Shown here piece by piece: positions 50,409 through 58,724 of a DNA stretch of 64,000 bases. Where the stretch lies: contig NZ_JAJOMX010000001.1 of the NCBI RefSeq assembly GCF_024699925.1, positions 682,001-746,000 on the forward strand, given 5' to 3'. The first letter of the stretch is position 1. Every line of letters begins with the position of its first letter. The translations under genes and the position numbers were made by a program. Origin of the DNA: Mesorhizobium sp. J428 (GTDB lineage: Bacteria > Pseudomonadota > Alphaproteobacteria > Rhizobiales > Rhizobiaceae). The notes under the pieces are model-generated. The model had not been told where the DNA came from. It searched no databases and saw nothing but the letters and a program-made list of their open reading frames with translations.

Positions 50409-51322
50409 CCGCCTTCACTTCCCCCACCCCCTATGACGGCTCGTCGCGCCCATTCACCATCGGCTTGAAGCCGATCGATCCCGCCGAGTGGATCGCGCCT
50501 GCCGACAACCTCGAAGCGATGCTCGCCGAGAAGGATCGCCTGAACTGCGAGATTCCAGATCTCGTCTTCGTCGAGGAGCGCGGCACGCGCGAAGCGCAGG
50601 GGGAACTGCGCGACCTGCTGGCGGCGCATCTCCTCGAATGCCAGCCCGCGCTGTATCGGCGCGACGGAAACGCGATCTCGGTCGACGGTTTCCGGACGGT
50701 GGAACTGGCCGACACCGGCCGCGCGCCACTGCTTGCCGCCGCCGGTCTCGTCGCGGACGACCTCGTGCTGATGCGCAAGGACGACAATGGCTGGAGGCTC
50801 GTCGCCGCCTCGCTGTGCTTTCCTTCGTCCTGGACCCTGTCGGAGAAATTCGGCCGGCCGCTGCAGCAGATCCACACGCCCGTCCCCGGCTTCGGCGAAG
50901 GCACGCGGACGGCGGACGTGATCCAGCGCATCTTCGACAATCTCCAGCCGGGCCAGCCCGTGATCCGCTGGAACTGGTCGCTGCAGGCCGACCGCGCGCT
51001 CTACAAGCCGCTCTCCTCGGTCCAGCGCGACGAGCGCGCCGCGGCAAGACCTCCGCGCTTCGCCGACGGCGCCGCGTCGGCCTTCATCCGGGTCGAACGC
51101 CAGACGCTGCGCAAGCTGCCCGTTTCAGGCGACATCGTCTTCACGATCCGCATCGACCTCGACCCGATGTCGGCGCTGAAGACGCACCCGGACGGCACCC
51201 GTCTGGCGGCCGGCCTCGCCGCGCAGCTTGCGGCGCTCGACAGTGCACAGGTCGACTACAAGGGTTTCGGCGCCGATCGCGACCGCCTGATCGCGGATCT
51301 GAAACAAGTCGCCGCCGGGTAA
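50405..51322 (+). CDS. Heme-dependent oxidative N-demethylase family protein (DUF3445)
   Basis: A 305-residue member of the DUF3445/HDOD family, in which some proteins use heme and oxygen to remove N-methyl groups, for example from dimethylamine. It shows FTIGLKPIDPAEW near the start, LCFPSSWTLSEKFGRPLQQIHTPVPGF (about residues 138-164), RWNWSLQADRALYKPL and VFTIRIDLDPMSAL. The ATG overlaps the toxin stop by 4 bases (ATGA), so translation is coupled. Its own substrate is unknown. Confidence 0.88.
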   Translation: MTAFTSPTPYDGSSRPFTIGLKPIDPAEWIAPADNLEAMLAEKDRLNCEIPDLVFVEERGTREAQGELRDLLAAHLLECQPALYRRDGNAISVDGFRTVELADTGRAPLLAAAGLVADDLVLMRKDDNGWRLVAASLCFPSSWTLSEKFGRPLQQIHTPVPGFGEGTRTADVIQRIFDNLQPGQPVIRWNWSLQADRALYKPLSSVQRDERAAARPPRFADGAASAFIRVERQTLRKLPVSGDIVFTIRIDLDPMSALKTHPDGTRLAAGLAAQLAALDSAQVDYKGFGADRDRLIADLKQVAAG

Positions 51323-51384
51323 CCCTGTTCTGGCAAACCGCTTTCCGCTTTATTGTGACAGGCTAATATGGTTTGACCGGGCTG

Positions 51385-51403
51385 CGGCCTTTCAAAAAGG
51401 CCG
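51385..51403 (+). promoter_or_regulatory. Hairpin in the leader of homospermidine synthase
   Basis: CGGCCTTT (51385-51392), loop CAA, AAAGGCCG (51396-51403), 11 bases before the Shine-Dalgarno AAGGAG. A weak -10-like TAATAT lies at 51364-51369. The stem could modulate translation or terminate early transcripts; function unproven. Confidence 0.4.
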
Positions 51404-51426
51404 GATATTGAAGGAGTTTTTAAAGA

Positions 51427-52872
51427 ATGGCGGAAAAGAACTGGCCGATCTACGGCGAAATCAGCGGGCCCGTGGTGATGATCGGCTTCGGATCGATCGG
51501 CCGGGGCACGCTGCCGTTGATCGAGCGCCATTTCAAGTTCGACAAGGCGCGCATGACGGTCGTCGACCCGTCCGGGGAGAACCGCAAGCTGCTCGACGAG
51601 CGCGGCATCGCCGTCGTGACCGAACACGTCACCAAGGACAACTACAAGAAGCTGTTGACTCCGCTGCTGACAAAGGGCGGTGGCCAGGGCTTCTGCGTCA
51701 ACCTCTCCGTCGATACCGGATCGGTCGACCTCATGCGTCTGTGCCGCAAGCTCGGTGTCCTCTACATCGACACGGTCGTGGAGCCTTGGCTCGGCTTCTA
51801 CTTCGACGCGGAAGCCGACAATGCCAGCCGCACCAACTATGCGCTGCGCGAGACGCTGCTGGAGGAGAAGCGCAAGCAACCCGGCGGTCCGACGGCGGTT
51901 TCGACCTGCGGCGCCAATCCCGGCATGGTGTCGTGGTTCGTCAAGCAGGCGCTGGTCAATCTCGGCAAGGACATCGGCCTCGACTTCGAACAGCCCGCGA
52001 CCTCGGATCGCGAAGGCTGGGCCAGGCTGATGAAGAAGGTCGGCGTCAAGGGCGTCCACATCGCCGAGCGCGACACGCAGCGCACCAAGAGGCCCAAGCC
52101 TCTCAACGTGTTCTGGAATACGTGGTCGGTCGAAGGGTTCATCTCCGAGGGGCTGCAGCCGGCCGAGCTTGGCTGGGGAACCCATGAGAAGTGGATGCCG
52201 AAGAACGCGCGCGAACAGAAGCACGGGTCCAAGGCGGCGATCTTCCTGGAGCAACCGGGCGCCAACACACGCGTGCGCACCTGGTGCCCGACGCCGGGAC
52301 CGCAATACGGTTTTCTCGTCACCCACAACGAGGCGATCTCGATCGCCGATTTCTTCACCGTGACCAACAAGAAGGGCAAGGTGACCTACCGGCCGACCTG
52401 CCACTACGCCTACCATCCCTGCAACGACGCCGTGCTGTCGCTGCACGAGATGTTCGGAGCGGCCGGCAAGGCGCAGCCCGTCCATCACGTGCTGGACGAG
52501 AACGAACTCGTCGACGGCGTGGATGAACTGGGCGTGCTGCTCTACGGTCATAGCCTCAACGCCTACTGGTGCGGCTCGCAGCTCTCGCTCGCGGAAGCGC
52601 GCAAGCTTGCCCCCAACCAGAACGCGACCGGTTTGCAGGTCACCTCGGCCGTGCTCGCGGGCATGGTCTGGGCGCTCGAGAACCCGAATGCCGGCATCGT
52701 CGAGGCTGACGAGATGGATTTCCAGCGCTGCCTGGAGGTCCAGACGCCCTACCTCGGGCCGGTGAAGGGCTACTACACCGACTGGACCCCGCTCGCCGAC
52801 CGTCCCGGCCTTTTCCCGGAGGATATCGACGAGAAGGATCCCTGGCAGTTCCGCAACATTCTGGTGCGGTAA
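51427..52872 (+). CDS. hss: Homospermidine synthase
   Basis: A 481-residue enzyme that makes homospermidine from two putrescines with NAD+. It shows VVMIGFGSIGRGTLPLIERH (about residues 17-36), the nucleotide motif GFGSIG, CGANPGMVSWFVKQAL (about 158-173) and the family ending. The Asp/Glu-rich active-site parts are typical of rhizobial Hss. It probably uses putrescine made by the decarboxylase at 18413-19546. Homospermidine is the main polyamine of many Rhizobiales. The identity is firm. Confidence 0.97.
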   Translation: MAEKNWPIYGEISGPVVMIGFGSIGRGTLPLIERHFKFDKARMTVVDPSGENRKLLDERGIAVVTEHVTKDNYKKLLTPLLTKGGGQGFCVNLSVDTGSVDLMRLCRKLGVLYIDTVVEPWLGFYFDAEADNASRTNYALRETLLEEKRKQPGGPTAVSTCGANPGMVSWFVKQALVNLGKDIGLDFEQPATSDREGWARLMKKVGVKGVHIAERDTQRTKRPKPLNVFWNTWSVEGFISEGLQPAELGWGTHEKWMPKNAREQKHGSKAAIFLEQPGANTRVRTWCPTPGPQYGFLVTHNEAISIADFFTVTNKKGKVTYRPTCHYAYHPCNDAVLSLHEMFGAAGKAQPVHHVLDENELVDGVDELGVLLYGHSLNAYWCGSQLSLAEARKLAPNQNATGLQVTSAVLAGMVWALENPNAGIVEADEMDFQRCLEVQTPYLGPVKGYYTDWTPLADRPGLFPEDIDEKDPWQFRNILVR

Positions 52873-52953
52873 CTCCACGTGCAAGGTCTTGCATTCGCCC
52901 GGATAACGCGCGATGCAAACCATGTAGGGGGACTCACTACAGGAGAATCGCCG

Positions 52954-53346
52954 ATGCCGAATGCGCGCACGCTCTTATCGGCCACACCGCTTGTCGCGCT
53001 TCTGGCGCTGGCCGGTTGTCAGGCAACCGGCCCCGGCCCTGGAGGTTCCGGGCCATCTGCCTCGCGCCCCTCCGGCGTCGAGGGCGAATGGCTGTCCACG
53101 GACGGCGTGGCGATGTCGCGCTTTACCGGCGGCTCGTTCGAAACGCTCGCGGTCGATACAGGCAACAAGCTCGCGACCGGCTCGTATCGCTATGCCGACC
53201 AGCGCACGATCGAGATTTCCGTCACCTCGATCATCCGCCAGACGACGTCCAGCGTGAACTGCGCGCTGGTGACCATGCAACAGCTCAACTGCACCAGCTC
53301 CACCGGCCAGCAGTTCGTCCTGGTGCGCAAGCAAGCCGGTGCATGA
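52954..53346 (+). CDS. omp10: Omp10-type outer membrane lipoprotein
   Basis: A 130-residue lipoprotein with a type II signal peptide; the lipobox LAGC sits at about residues 19-22, giving Cys22 as the lipidated residue. The mature part has SGVEGEWLSTDGVA, GGSFETLAVDTGNKLA and NCALVTMQQLNCTSSTG with two Cys, a pattern close to Brucella Omp10. It should anchor in the outer membrane. The ATG at 52954 follows CAGGAGAATCGCCG. It follows hss by about 80 bases. Confidence 0.88.
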   Translation: MPNARTLLSATPLVALLALAGCQATGPGPGGSGPSASRPSGVEGEWLSTDGVAMSRFTGGSFETLAVDTGNKLATGSYRYADQRTIEISVTSIIRQTTSSVNCALVTMQQLNCTSSTGQQFVLVRKQAGA

Positions 53347-53384
53347 GCGCCGGACGCTAGCGGACTGATGTCGGAGGGCGGCAC

Positions 53385-54062
53385 GTGATCGCCCTCCTCG
53401 CGGTCGCATTCCTCTCGGTTGCGATCCTTCCGCAGCTTTGGGTCCGCTGGACGATCAACCGGCATGCCGCGGACAGGGCGGACTATCCCGGCACGGGCGG
53501 AGAGTTGGCGCGCCATCTGCTCAACCGCTTCGACCTCGCCCATGTGAAGGTCGAGATCACCGACAAGGGCGATCACTACGATCCGGACGACAAGGCGGTG
53601 CGGCTTTTGAAGCAGCACCATGACGGCCGCTCGCTCTCCGCGGTCGCGATCGCCGCGCACGAAGTCGGCCACGCCATCCAGGATGGGCGCGGCGAGCGCG
53701 CGCTCCAGGCGCGCCAGTCGCTGGCAAGACTGGCCATGCAGACAGACCGGATCGCGTTCTGGTTCTTCCTCGCCGCCCCGTTCTTCGGCATCCTCGCCCG
53801 CAACCCGCTCGCCTTCGCCGCCGTGCTCGGCCTGGGCGTTGCCCTGCTTGGGGTCCGCGTTCTCGTCAATCTCGTCACGCTGCCGGTGGAGTTCGACGCC
53901 AGCTTCGGCAAGGCGCTGCCGATCCTAAAACAGGGACGGTATCTCGACGACGGCGACCTGCCGCGCATCCGCAGCGTGCTCGCCGCGGCCGCGCTGACCT
54001 ATGTCGCCGGCGCGCTTATCTCGATGGTCAACCTTGCGCGTTGGATCAGCCTGTTGCGATAG
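53385..54062 (+). CDS. Zinc metallopeptidase, YugP family
   Basis: A 225-residue membrane peptidase. The zinc motif HEVGHAIQD lies near residues 91-99, and three to four hydrophobic segments surround it (the first at 1-18, others near 118-165 and at the end). It resembles the YugP/DUF-type neutral zinc metallopeptidases. The start is a GTG with GGAGGG just upstream. It ends 25 bases before the CoA-ligase-like gene, and both may be in one transcript. Confidence 0.9.
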   Translation: MIALLAVAFLSVAILPQLWVRWTINRHAADRADYPGTGGELARHLLNRFDLAHVKVEITDKGDHYDPDDKAVRLLKQHHDGRSLSAVAIAAHEVGHAIQDGRGERALQARQSLARLAMQTDRIAFWFFLAAPFFGILARNPLAFAAVLGLGVALLGVRVLVNLVTLPVEFDASFGKALPILKQGRYLDDGDLPRIRSVLAAAALTYVAGALISMVNLARWISLLR

Positions 54063-54087
54063 TGCGGAAAAATCATCGGGAGGAGAC

Positions 54088-55341
54088 ATGCCGGATCATT
54101 TCGACGCGCTCGAGACACGTGCGCCCACCGAGCGCGAGGCGGACAATTTCTCGCGGCTTCCAGCCTTCCTCGCCCAGGCGATGGCGAAGGCGCCGGGACT
54201 GGCGGCGTGGCTTTCCGGGCACGACCCGGCAACGATAACCGACAGGCGCGCGGTGGCCAGGCTTCCAGTGCTGCGCAAGTCGGAGCTGATGGAGTTCCAG
54301 CAGAAGGATCCGCCTTTCGGCGGCTTCGCAGACACCTCGCAGCTGAAGGGCGGACGCGTCTTCCTGTCGCCCGGTCCGCTGTGGGAGCCGCAGGCGGCGG
54401 GCGCCGACCCCTGGCAGGCCGCGCGCGCCTTTCATGCAGCCGGCGTGCGCCCGGGGGAAATCGTCCACAACGCCTTCGCCTATCATATGACGCCAGGCGG
54501 CTTCATTCTCGACGAGGGCGCGCGCGCCATGGGCTGCACAGTATTCGCGGCCGGCACGGGCAACACGGAGATGCAGGTGGATGCCGCCGCGAGCCTCAAG
54601 CCCTCGGTCTATGCGGGCACGCCGGACTTCCTCAAGGTGATGCTCGACAAGGCGGCCGAAATGGGCCGGGATCTTTCCTCGATCAGAAGGGGCCTCGTCT
54701 CGGGCGGTGCATTGTTCCCCTCGCTGCGCGAGGAATACCGCTCCCGCGGCGTTTCGGTCCTGCAATGCTACGCCACGGCCGAGTTCGGCGTCATCGCCTA
54801 CGAGACCGCGCAGGCCGACGGAACGCCCCTGCCTGGCATGGTGGTGAACGAAGGGCTGATCCTGGAGATCGTCAGACCCGGCACAAACGAGCCGGTTCCC
54901 GACGGCGAGGTCGGCGAAGTCGTGGTGACGTCGTTCAATTCCGCCTATCCGCTGGTGCGGCTCGGGACCGGCGACCTGTCCGCCGTCATCAGCGAGCCCT
55001 CGCCCTGCGGGCGCACCAACACTCGCATCCGCGGCTGGCTCGGCCGCGCCGACCAGCGCACCAAGGTCAAGGGCATGTTCGTCGATCCGAAGCAGATCGC
55101 CGCCGTGCTCGCGCGCCATCCGGAGATCGCGAGGGGCAGGCTCGTCGTCACCCGCGACGGCGAGCGCGACGCGATGGCACTGCACGTCGAGGCCGCGGAT
55201 GGCGCCGGGACGGACGCCGCGGCGGTCGAGGCAACGCTCCGCGACGTGACCAAGCTGGGCGGCGCGGTGCTGATCGCGCCGGCCGGCAGCCTTCCCAACG
55301 ACGGCAAGGTGATTGCGGACGAGCGCGATTACCGCGCCTGA
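54088..55341 (+). CDS. Phenylacetate-CoA ligase-like protein
   Basis: A 417-residue ANL-family protein of the PaaK/CapK type. It shows SGGALFPSLREEYRSRG, LQCYATAEFGVIAYET (about residues 230-245), LVRLGTGDLSAVI and GRADQRTKVKGMFVDPKQI. The typical P-loop near residue 95 is degenerate: it reads LSPGPLWEP in place of SSGTTG, so ATP binding is altered or uses other residues. The ATG follows GGAGGAGAC. It may activate an aromatic or aryl acid; the substrate is unknown. Confidence 0.85.
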   Translation: MPDHFDALETRAPTEREADNFSRLPAFLAQAMAKAPGLAAWLSGHDPATITDRRAVARLPVLRKSELMEFQQKDPPFGGFADTSQLKGGRVFLSPGPLWEPQAAGADPWQAARAFHAAGVRPGEIVHNAFAYHMTPGGFILDEGARAMGCTVFAAGTGNTEMQVDAAASLKPSVYAGTPDFLKVMLDKAAEMGRDLSSIRRGLVSGGALFPSLREEYRSRGVSVLQCYATAEFGVIAYETAQADGTPLPGMVVNEGLILEIVRPGTNEPVPDGEVGEVVVTSFNSAYPLVRLGTGDLSAVISEPSPCGRTNTRIRGWLGRADQRTKVKGMFVDPKQIAAVLARHPEIARGRLVVTRDGERDAMALHVEAADGAGTDAAAVEATLRDVTKLGGAVLIAPAGSLPNDGKVIADERDYRA

Positions 55342-55465
55342 ACCCGGCCCGAATCCGCTTGCATCGGTCACGGGCCGGTGGAAGATTGCCGTTACCGGGT
55401 TTGCAATATCGCTGACACCTCACCCCGTTAGGAAGGTGTCGTGGCGAAACATGGGAGACGAAAAC

Positions 55466-57466
55466 ATGCGGAAAACAGCCTTGATCGGGGCGCTGTCGGC
55501 ATCGGTTCTTGCGATGTCCACAGCTGCGTCCTTTGCCGACTACACGCTGAACATCCTGCACATCAACGACTGGCACAGCCGCATCGAGAGCAACAACAAA
55601 TACGAGTCCACGTGCTCGGCCGAGGAAGAGGGCAAAGGCGAGTGCATCGGCGGCGCCGCACGCCTCGTTACTGCGATCGCCGACCGCCGCAAGGCGCTGG
55701 AAGGCCAGAACGTGCTGCTGCTCAACGGCGGCGACAATTTCCAGGGCTCGCTGTTCTATGCAACCTACAAGGGCGCGGTCGAGGCTGAGTTCCTCAATCT
55801 GATGAAGTTCGACGCCATGACCGTCGGCAACCATGAGTTCGACGACGGCGAGCCGGCACTGAAGGGCTTCCTCGACGTGGTGAAATTCCCGGTGCTGAGC
55901 GTCAACGTGAAGGCTGCCTCCGCCTCCACCATTGTCGACCGCATCAAGCCGTCTCTCGTTCTGGATGTCGGCGGCCAGAAGATCGGCATCGTCGGCGCCG
56001 TCACCACCGACACGCCGGAGATCGCCTCGCCGGGTCCGAACATCACGATCGAGGACGACATCGCCACCATCACCGCCGAGGTGAAGAAGCTGGAGGCCGA
56101 GGGCGTCAACAAGATCATCGCCCTGACCCATGTCGGCTATCCGCGCGACAAGGAAATGATCGCCAAGATCCCGGGCGTCGACGTGGTCGTCGGCGGCCAT
56201 TCGCACTCGCTGCTGTCGAACACCGACGCGAAGGCCGAAGGCCCCTATCCGACGATGATCGACAACCCCGGCGGCTACAAGGTGCCGGTCACACAGGCCG
56301 CGTCCTACTCGAAATATCTCGGCGAGTTTGCCGTCACCTTCGACGACAACGGCGTCGTCAAGGAAGCCAAGGGCGACCCGCTCTTCCTCGACAAGTCGAT
56401 CACTCCGGACGAAGCGGTTCTCGCCCGCATCAAGGAGCTCGGCGCACCGATCGAGGAGCTGAAGAAGAAGGAAGTCTCCGAAGCGGCCGCCGCGATCGAC
56501 GGCGACCGCAAGTCCTGCCGCGCCGTCGAATGCACGATGGGCAACCTGATCGCCGACGCGATCCTCGACCGCACCAAGGACCAGGGCGTCACCATCGCCA
56601 TCCAGAACGGCGGTGGCATCCGCGCCTCGATCGACCAGGGCGTCATCACCATGGGCGAGGTCCTCACCGTCCTGCCCTTCCAGAACACGCTCGCCACCTT
56701 CCAGCTCTCCGGCAAGGACCTGAAGGACTCGATCGAAGCTGGCCTCTCCGAGATCGAGGAAGGCAAGGGCAAGTTCCCGCAGGTCGCGGGCCTGAAATAT
56801 ACGTTCGACAAGTCGGTCGCGCCGAACGGCGGCCGCCTGAAGTCGCTCGAGGTTCAGGAAGGCGGCGCCTGGGTGCCGATCGACGAGGCCAAGACCTACA
56901 CGATCGCCACCAACAACTTCGTCCGCGCGGGCGGCGACGGCTACAAGCTGTTCGCCTCAAACGCCCAGAACGCCTACGACTTCGGCCCAAGCCTCGAGCA
57001 GGTCGTCGCCGACTATCTCGAGAAGAACCGGCCCTACACGCCGAAGCTCGACGGCCGCATCACTGAGGTGACACCGGCTGCGGCTCCGGCCGCCGAGCCG
57101 GCACCGGCTGCAACGCCCGCTCCCGCTGCGACCCCCGCGCCGGCCACGACGACGGAACCCGCTGCCAAGCTGCCCGAGCTGCCCGCGGCCTCGAACAACA
57201 TCGCGACACAGCCGCCGAAGGTTGAGACGGCTCCCGCCGCACCCGCCCCTGCGGCTGCGCCCACCACGCAGACGGCTGCCGCTCCTGCGACGCAGGCCGC
57301 CTCCCCGGCCACACATACGATCGTCGCCGGCGACAACTACTGGAATCTCGCCAAGGAAATCTACGGTGACGGGTTCCTGTGGAAGAAGATCTCGGAGGCC
57401 AATCCGGGCCTGAAGCCCAAGGAACTGCCGATCGGCGGCACCCTGACCATCCCGCCGAAGGGCTGA
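55466..57466 (+). CDS. Secreted 5'-nucleotidase/metallophosphatase with LysM domain
   Basis: A 666-residue periplasmic enzyme with a signal peptide (about residues 1-22). The metallophosphatase domain shows ILHINDWHSRIE, LNGGDNFQGSLF and VGNHEFDDGE; the 5'-nucleotidase C domain shows IQNGGGIRASIDQG and TNNFVRAGGDGYKLF. After that comes a Pro/Ala/Thr-rich linker of about 95 residues and a C-terminal LysM domain (GDNYWNLAKEIYGDGFLW). It probably dephosphorylates nucleotides outside the inner membrane while held on peptidoglycan. The ATG at 55466 was chosen; ATG 55451 is also possible. Confidence 0.93.
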   Translation: MRKTALIGALSASVLAMSTAASFADYTLNILHINDWHSRIESNNKYESTCSAEEEGKGECIGGAARLVTAIADRRKALEGQNVLLLNGGDNFQGSLFYATYKGAVEAEFLNLMKFDAMTVGNHEFDDGEPALKGFLDVVKFPVLSVNVKAASASTIVDRIKPSLVLDVGGQKIGIVGAVTTDTPEIASPGPNITIEDDIATITAEVKKLEAEGVNKIIALTHVGYPRDKEMIAKIPGVDVVVGGHSHSLLSNTDAKAEGPYPTMIDNPGGYKVPVTQAASYSKYLGEFAVTFDDNGVVKEAKGDPLFLDKSITPDEAVLARIKELGAPIEELKKKEVSEAAAAIDGDRKSCRAVECTMGNLIADAILDRTKDQGVTIAIQNGGGIRASIDQGVITMGEVLTVLPFQNTLATFQLSGKDLKDSIEAGLSEIEEGKGKFPQVAGLKYTFDKSVAPNGGRLKSLEVQEGGAWVPIDEAKTYTIATNNFVRAGGDGYKLFASNAQNAYDFGPSLEQVVADYLEKNRPYTPKLDGRITEVTPAAAPAAEPAPAATPAPAATPAPATTTEPAAKLPELPAASNNIATQPPKVETAPAAPAPAAAPTTQTAAAPATQAASPATHTIVAGDNYWNLAKEIYGDGFLWKKISEANPGLKPKELPIGGTLTIPPKG

Positions 57467-57488
57467 CGCTCACCTCGTTGAAATCGAG

Positions 57489-57518
57489 CCGGGCCGTCCG
57501 TTCGCGCGGGCGGCCCGG
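57489..57518 (+). terminator. Terminator-like hairpin after the nucleotidase gene
   Basis: CCGGGCCG (57489-57496) pairs with CGGCCCGG (57511-57518), loop of 14 with additional pairing possible. Only two T follow, so efficiency is uncertain. Confidence 0.45.
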
Positions 57519-57642
57519 TTGCCATTTGCCGCAGCCACCAAGACGCTGTGCGCATTGAATTCCCCGGCTCAGCGGCTAAGTGTGCCTCGATGGAAACGGG
57601 CTGATGGACGCGGGCGTGGAGACAAGAGAGAAGCAGAACCAC

Positions 57643-58668
57643 ATGACGGGCCCCCTGCCTGCCGGCCACCCGCCCGTGCGCAAGGGCCGCATCGGCGTGC
57701 TGCTCGTGAATCTCGGCACGCCGGACGGGACGGATTACGCCTCCGTGCGCCGCTACCTGAAGGAATTCCTGTCTGATCGGCGCGTGATCGAACTGCCGGC
57801 ACTGATCTGGCAGCCGATCCTCCAGCTTTTCATCCTCACCACCCGTCCGCAGAAGACGGGTGCGAACTACCGCAAGATCTGGAACACGGAGCTCGACGAG
57901 TCGCCGCTGCGCACCTTCACGCGCGGCCAGGCGGAGAAGCTTGCTGCCGCGCTATCCGACAACCCGGACATCTCGGTCGAATGGGGCATGCGCTACGGCA
58001 ATCCGTCGACCGCGAGCGCGCTCGATCGCCTGCTCCAGCAGGGCTGCGACCGGGTTCTGACCTTCCCGCTCTATCCGCAGTATTCCGCTACCACGACGGC
58101 GACCGCGAACGACCAGCTCTTCCGCGCGCTGATGAAAATCCGCAACGCGCCGGCGGTGCGCTCCGTGCCCGCCTATTACGACGAGCCGGTCTACATCGAC
58201 GCGCTGGCGGATTCACTGAAAGGCCATCTCGCCAAGCTCGACTTCGAACCGGAGGTCGTTCTCGCCTCCTATCATGGCCTGCCGAAGGTCAATCTCGAGA
58301 AAGGCGACCCCTATCATTGCCACTGCCTGAAGACGACACGACTGCTGCGCGAGAGGCTGGGCTGGGACGAGAAGCGGCTGATCAGCACCTTCCAGTCGCG
58401 CTTCGGCGCGCAGGAATGGCTGCAGCCCTACACCGACAAGACGGTCGAGCGATTGGCCAAGGAAGGCGTCAAGCGCATCGCCATCCTCAACCCAGGCTTC
58501 TCGGCCGACTGCATCGAGACACTGGAGGAGATCGACGGCGAGGTGCGCGAGGTGTTCCTGCATGCCGGCGGCGAGCGCTTTGCGCACATCCCCTGCCTTA
58601 ACGACAGTCCTGAGGGCATGACCGTCATCGAGAGCCTGGTCCGGCGCGAACTGTCCGGCTGGGCGTAG
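57643..58668 (+). CDS. hemH: Ferrochelatase
   Basis: Last enzyme of heme synthesis, inserting iron into protoporphyrin IX. About 341 residues. It shows VLLVNLGTPDGTDYASVRRYLKEFL (about residues 18-42), FPLYPQYSATTTA, SYHGLPKVNLEKGDPYHCHC (about 208-227) with the active His, and NPGFSADCIETLEEI. The ATG at 57643 matches rhizobial HemH starts; ATGs at 57604 and 57580 are alternatives. It stands alone without other heme genes. Confidence 0.95.
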   Translation: MTGPLPAGHPPVRKGRIGVLLVNLGTPDGTDYASVRRYLKEFLSDRRVIELPALIWQPILQLFILTTRPQKTGANYRKIWNTELDESPLRTFTRGQAEKLAAALSDNPDISVEWGMRYGNPSTASALDRLLQQGCDRVLTFPLYPQYSATTTATANDQLFRALMKIRNAPAVRSVPAYYDEPVYIDALADSLKGHLAKLDFEPEVVLASYHGLPKVNLEKGDPYHCHCLKTTRLLRERLGWDEKRLISTFQSRFGAQEWLQPYTDKTVERLAKEGVKRIAILNPGFSADCIETLEEIDGEVREVFLHAGGERFAHIPCLNDSPEGMTVIESLVRRELSGWA

Positions 58669-58724
58669 GCAGGGCGGAACCGCTTACCCCGGACGGCGTT
58701 CTCCCGCGTCTGAGGGGGAACAGG

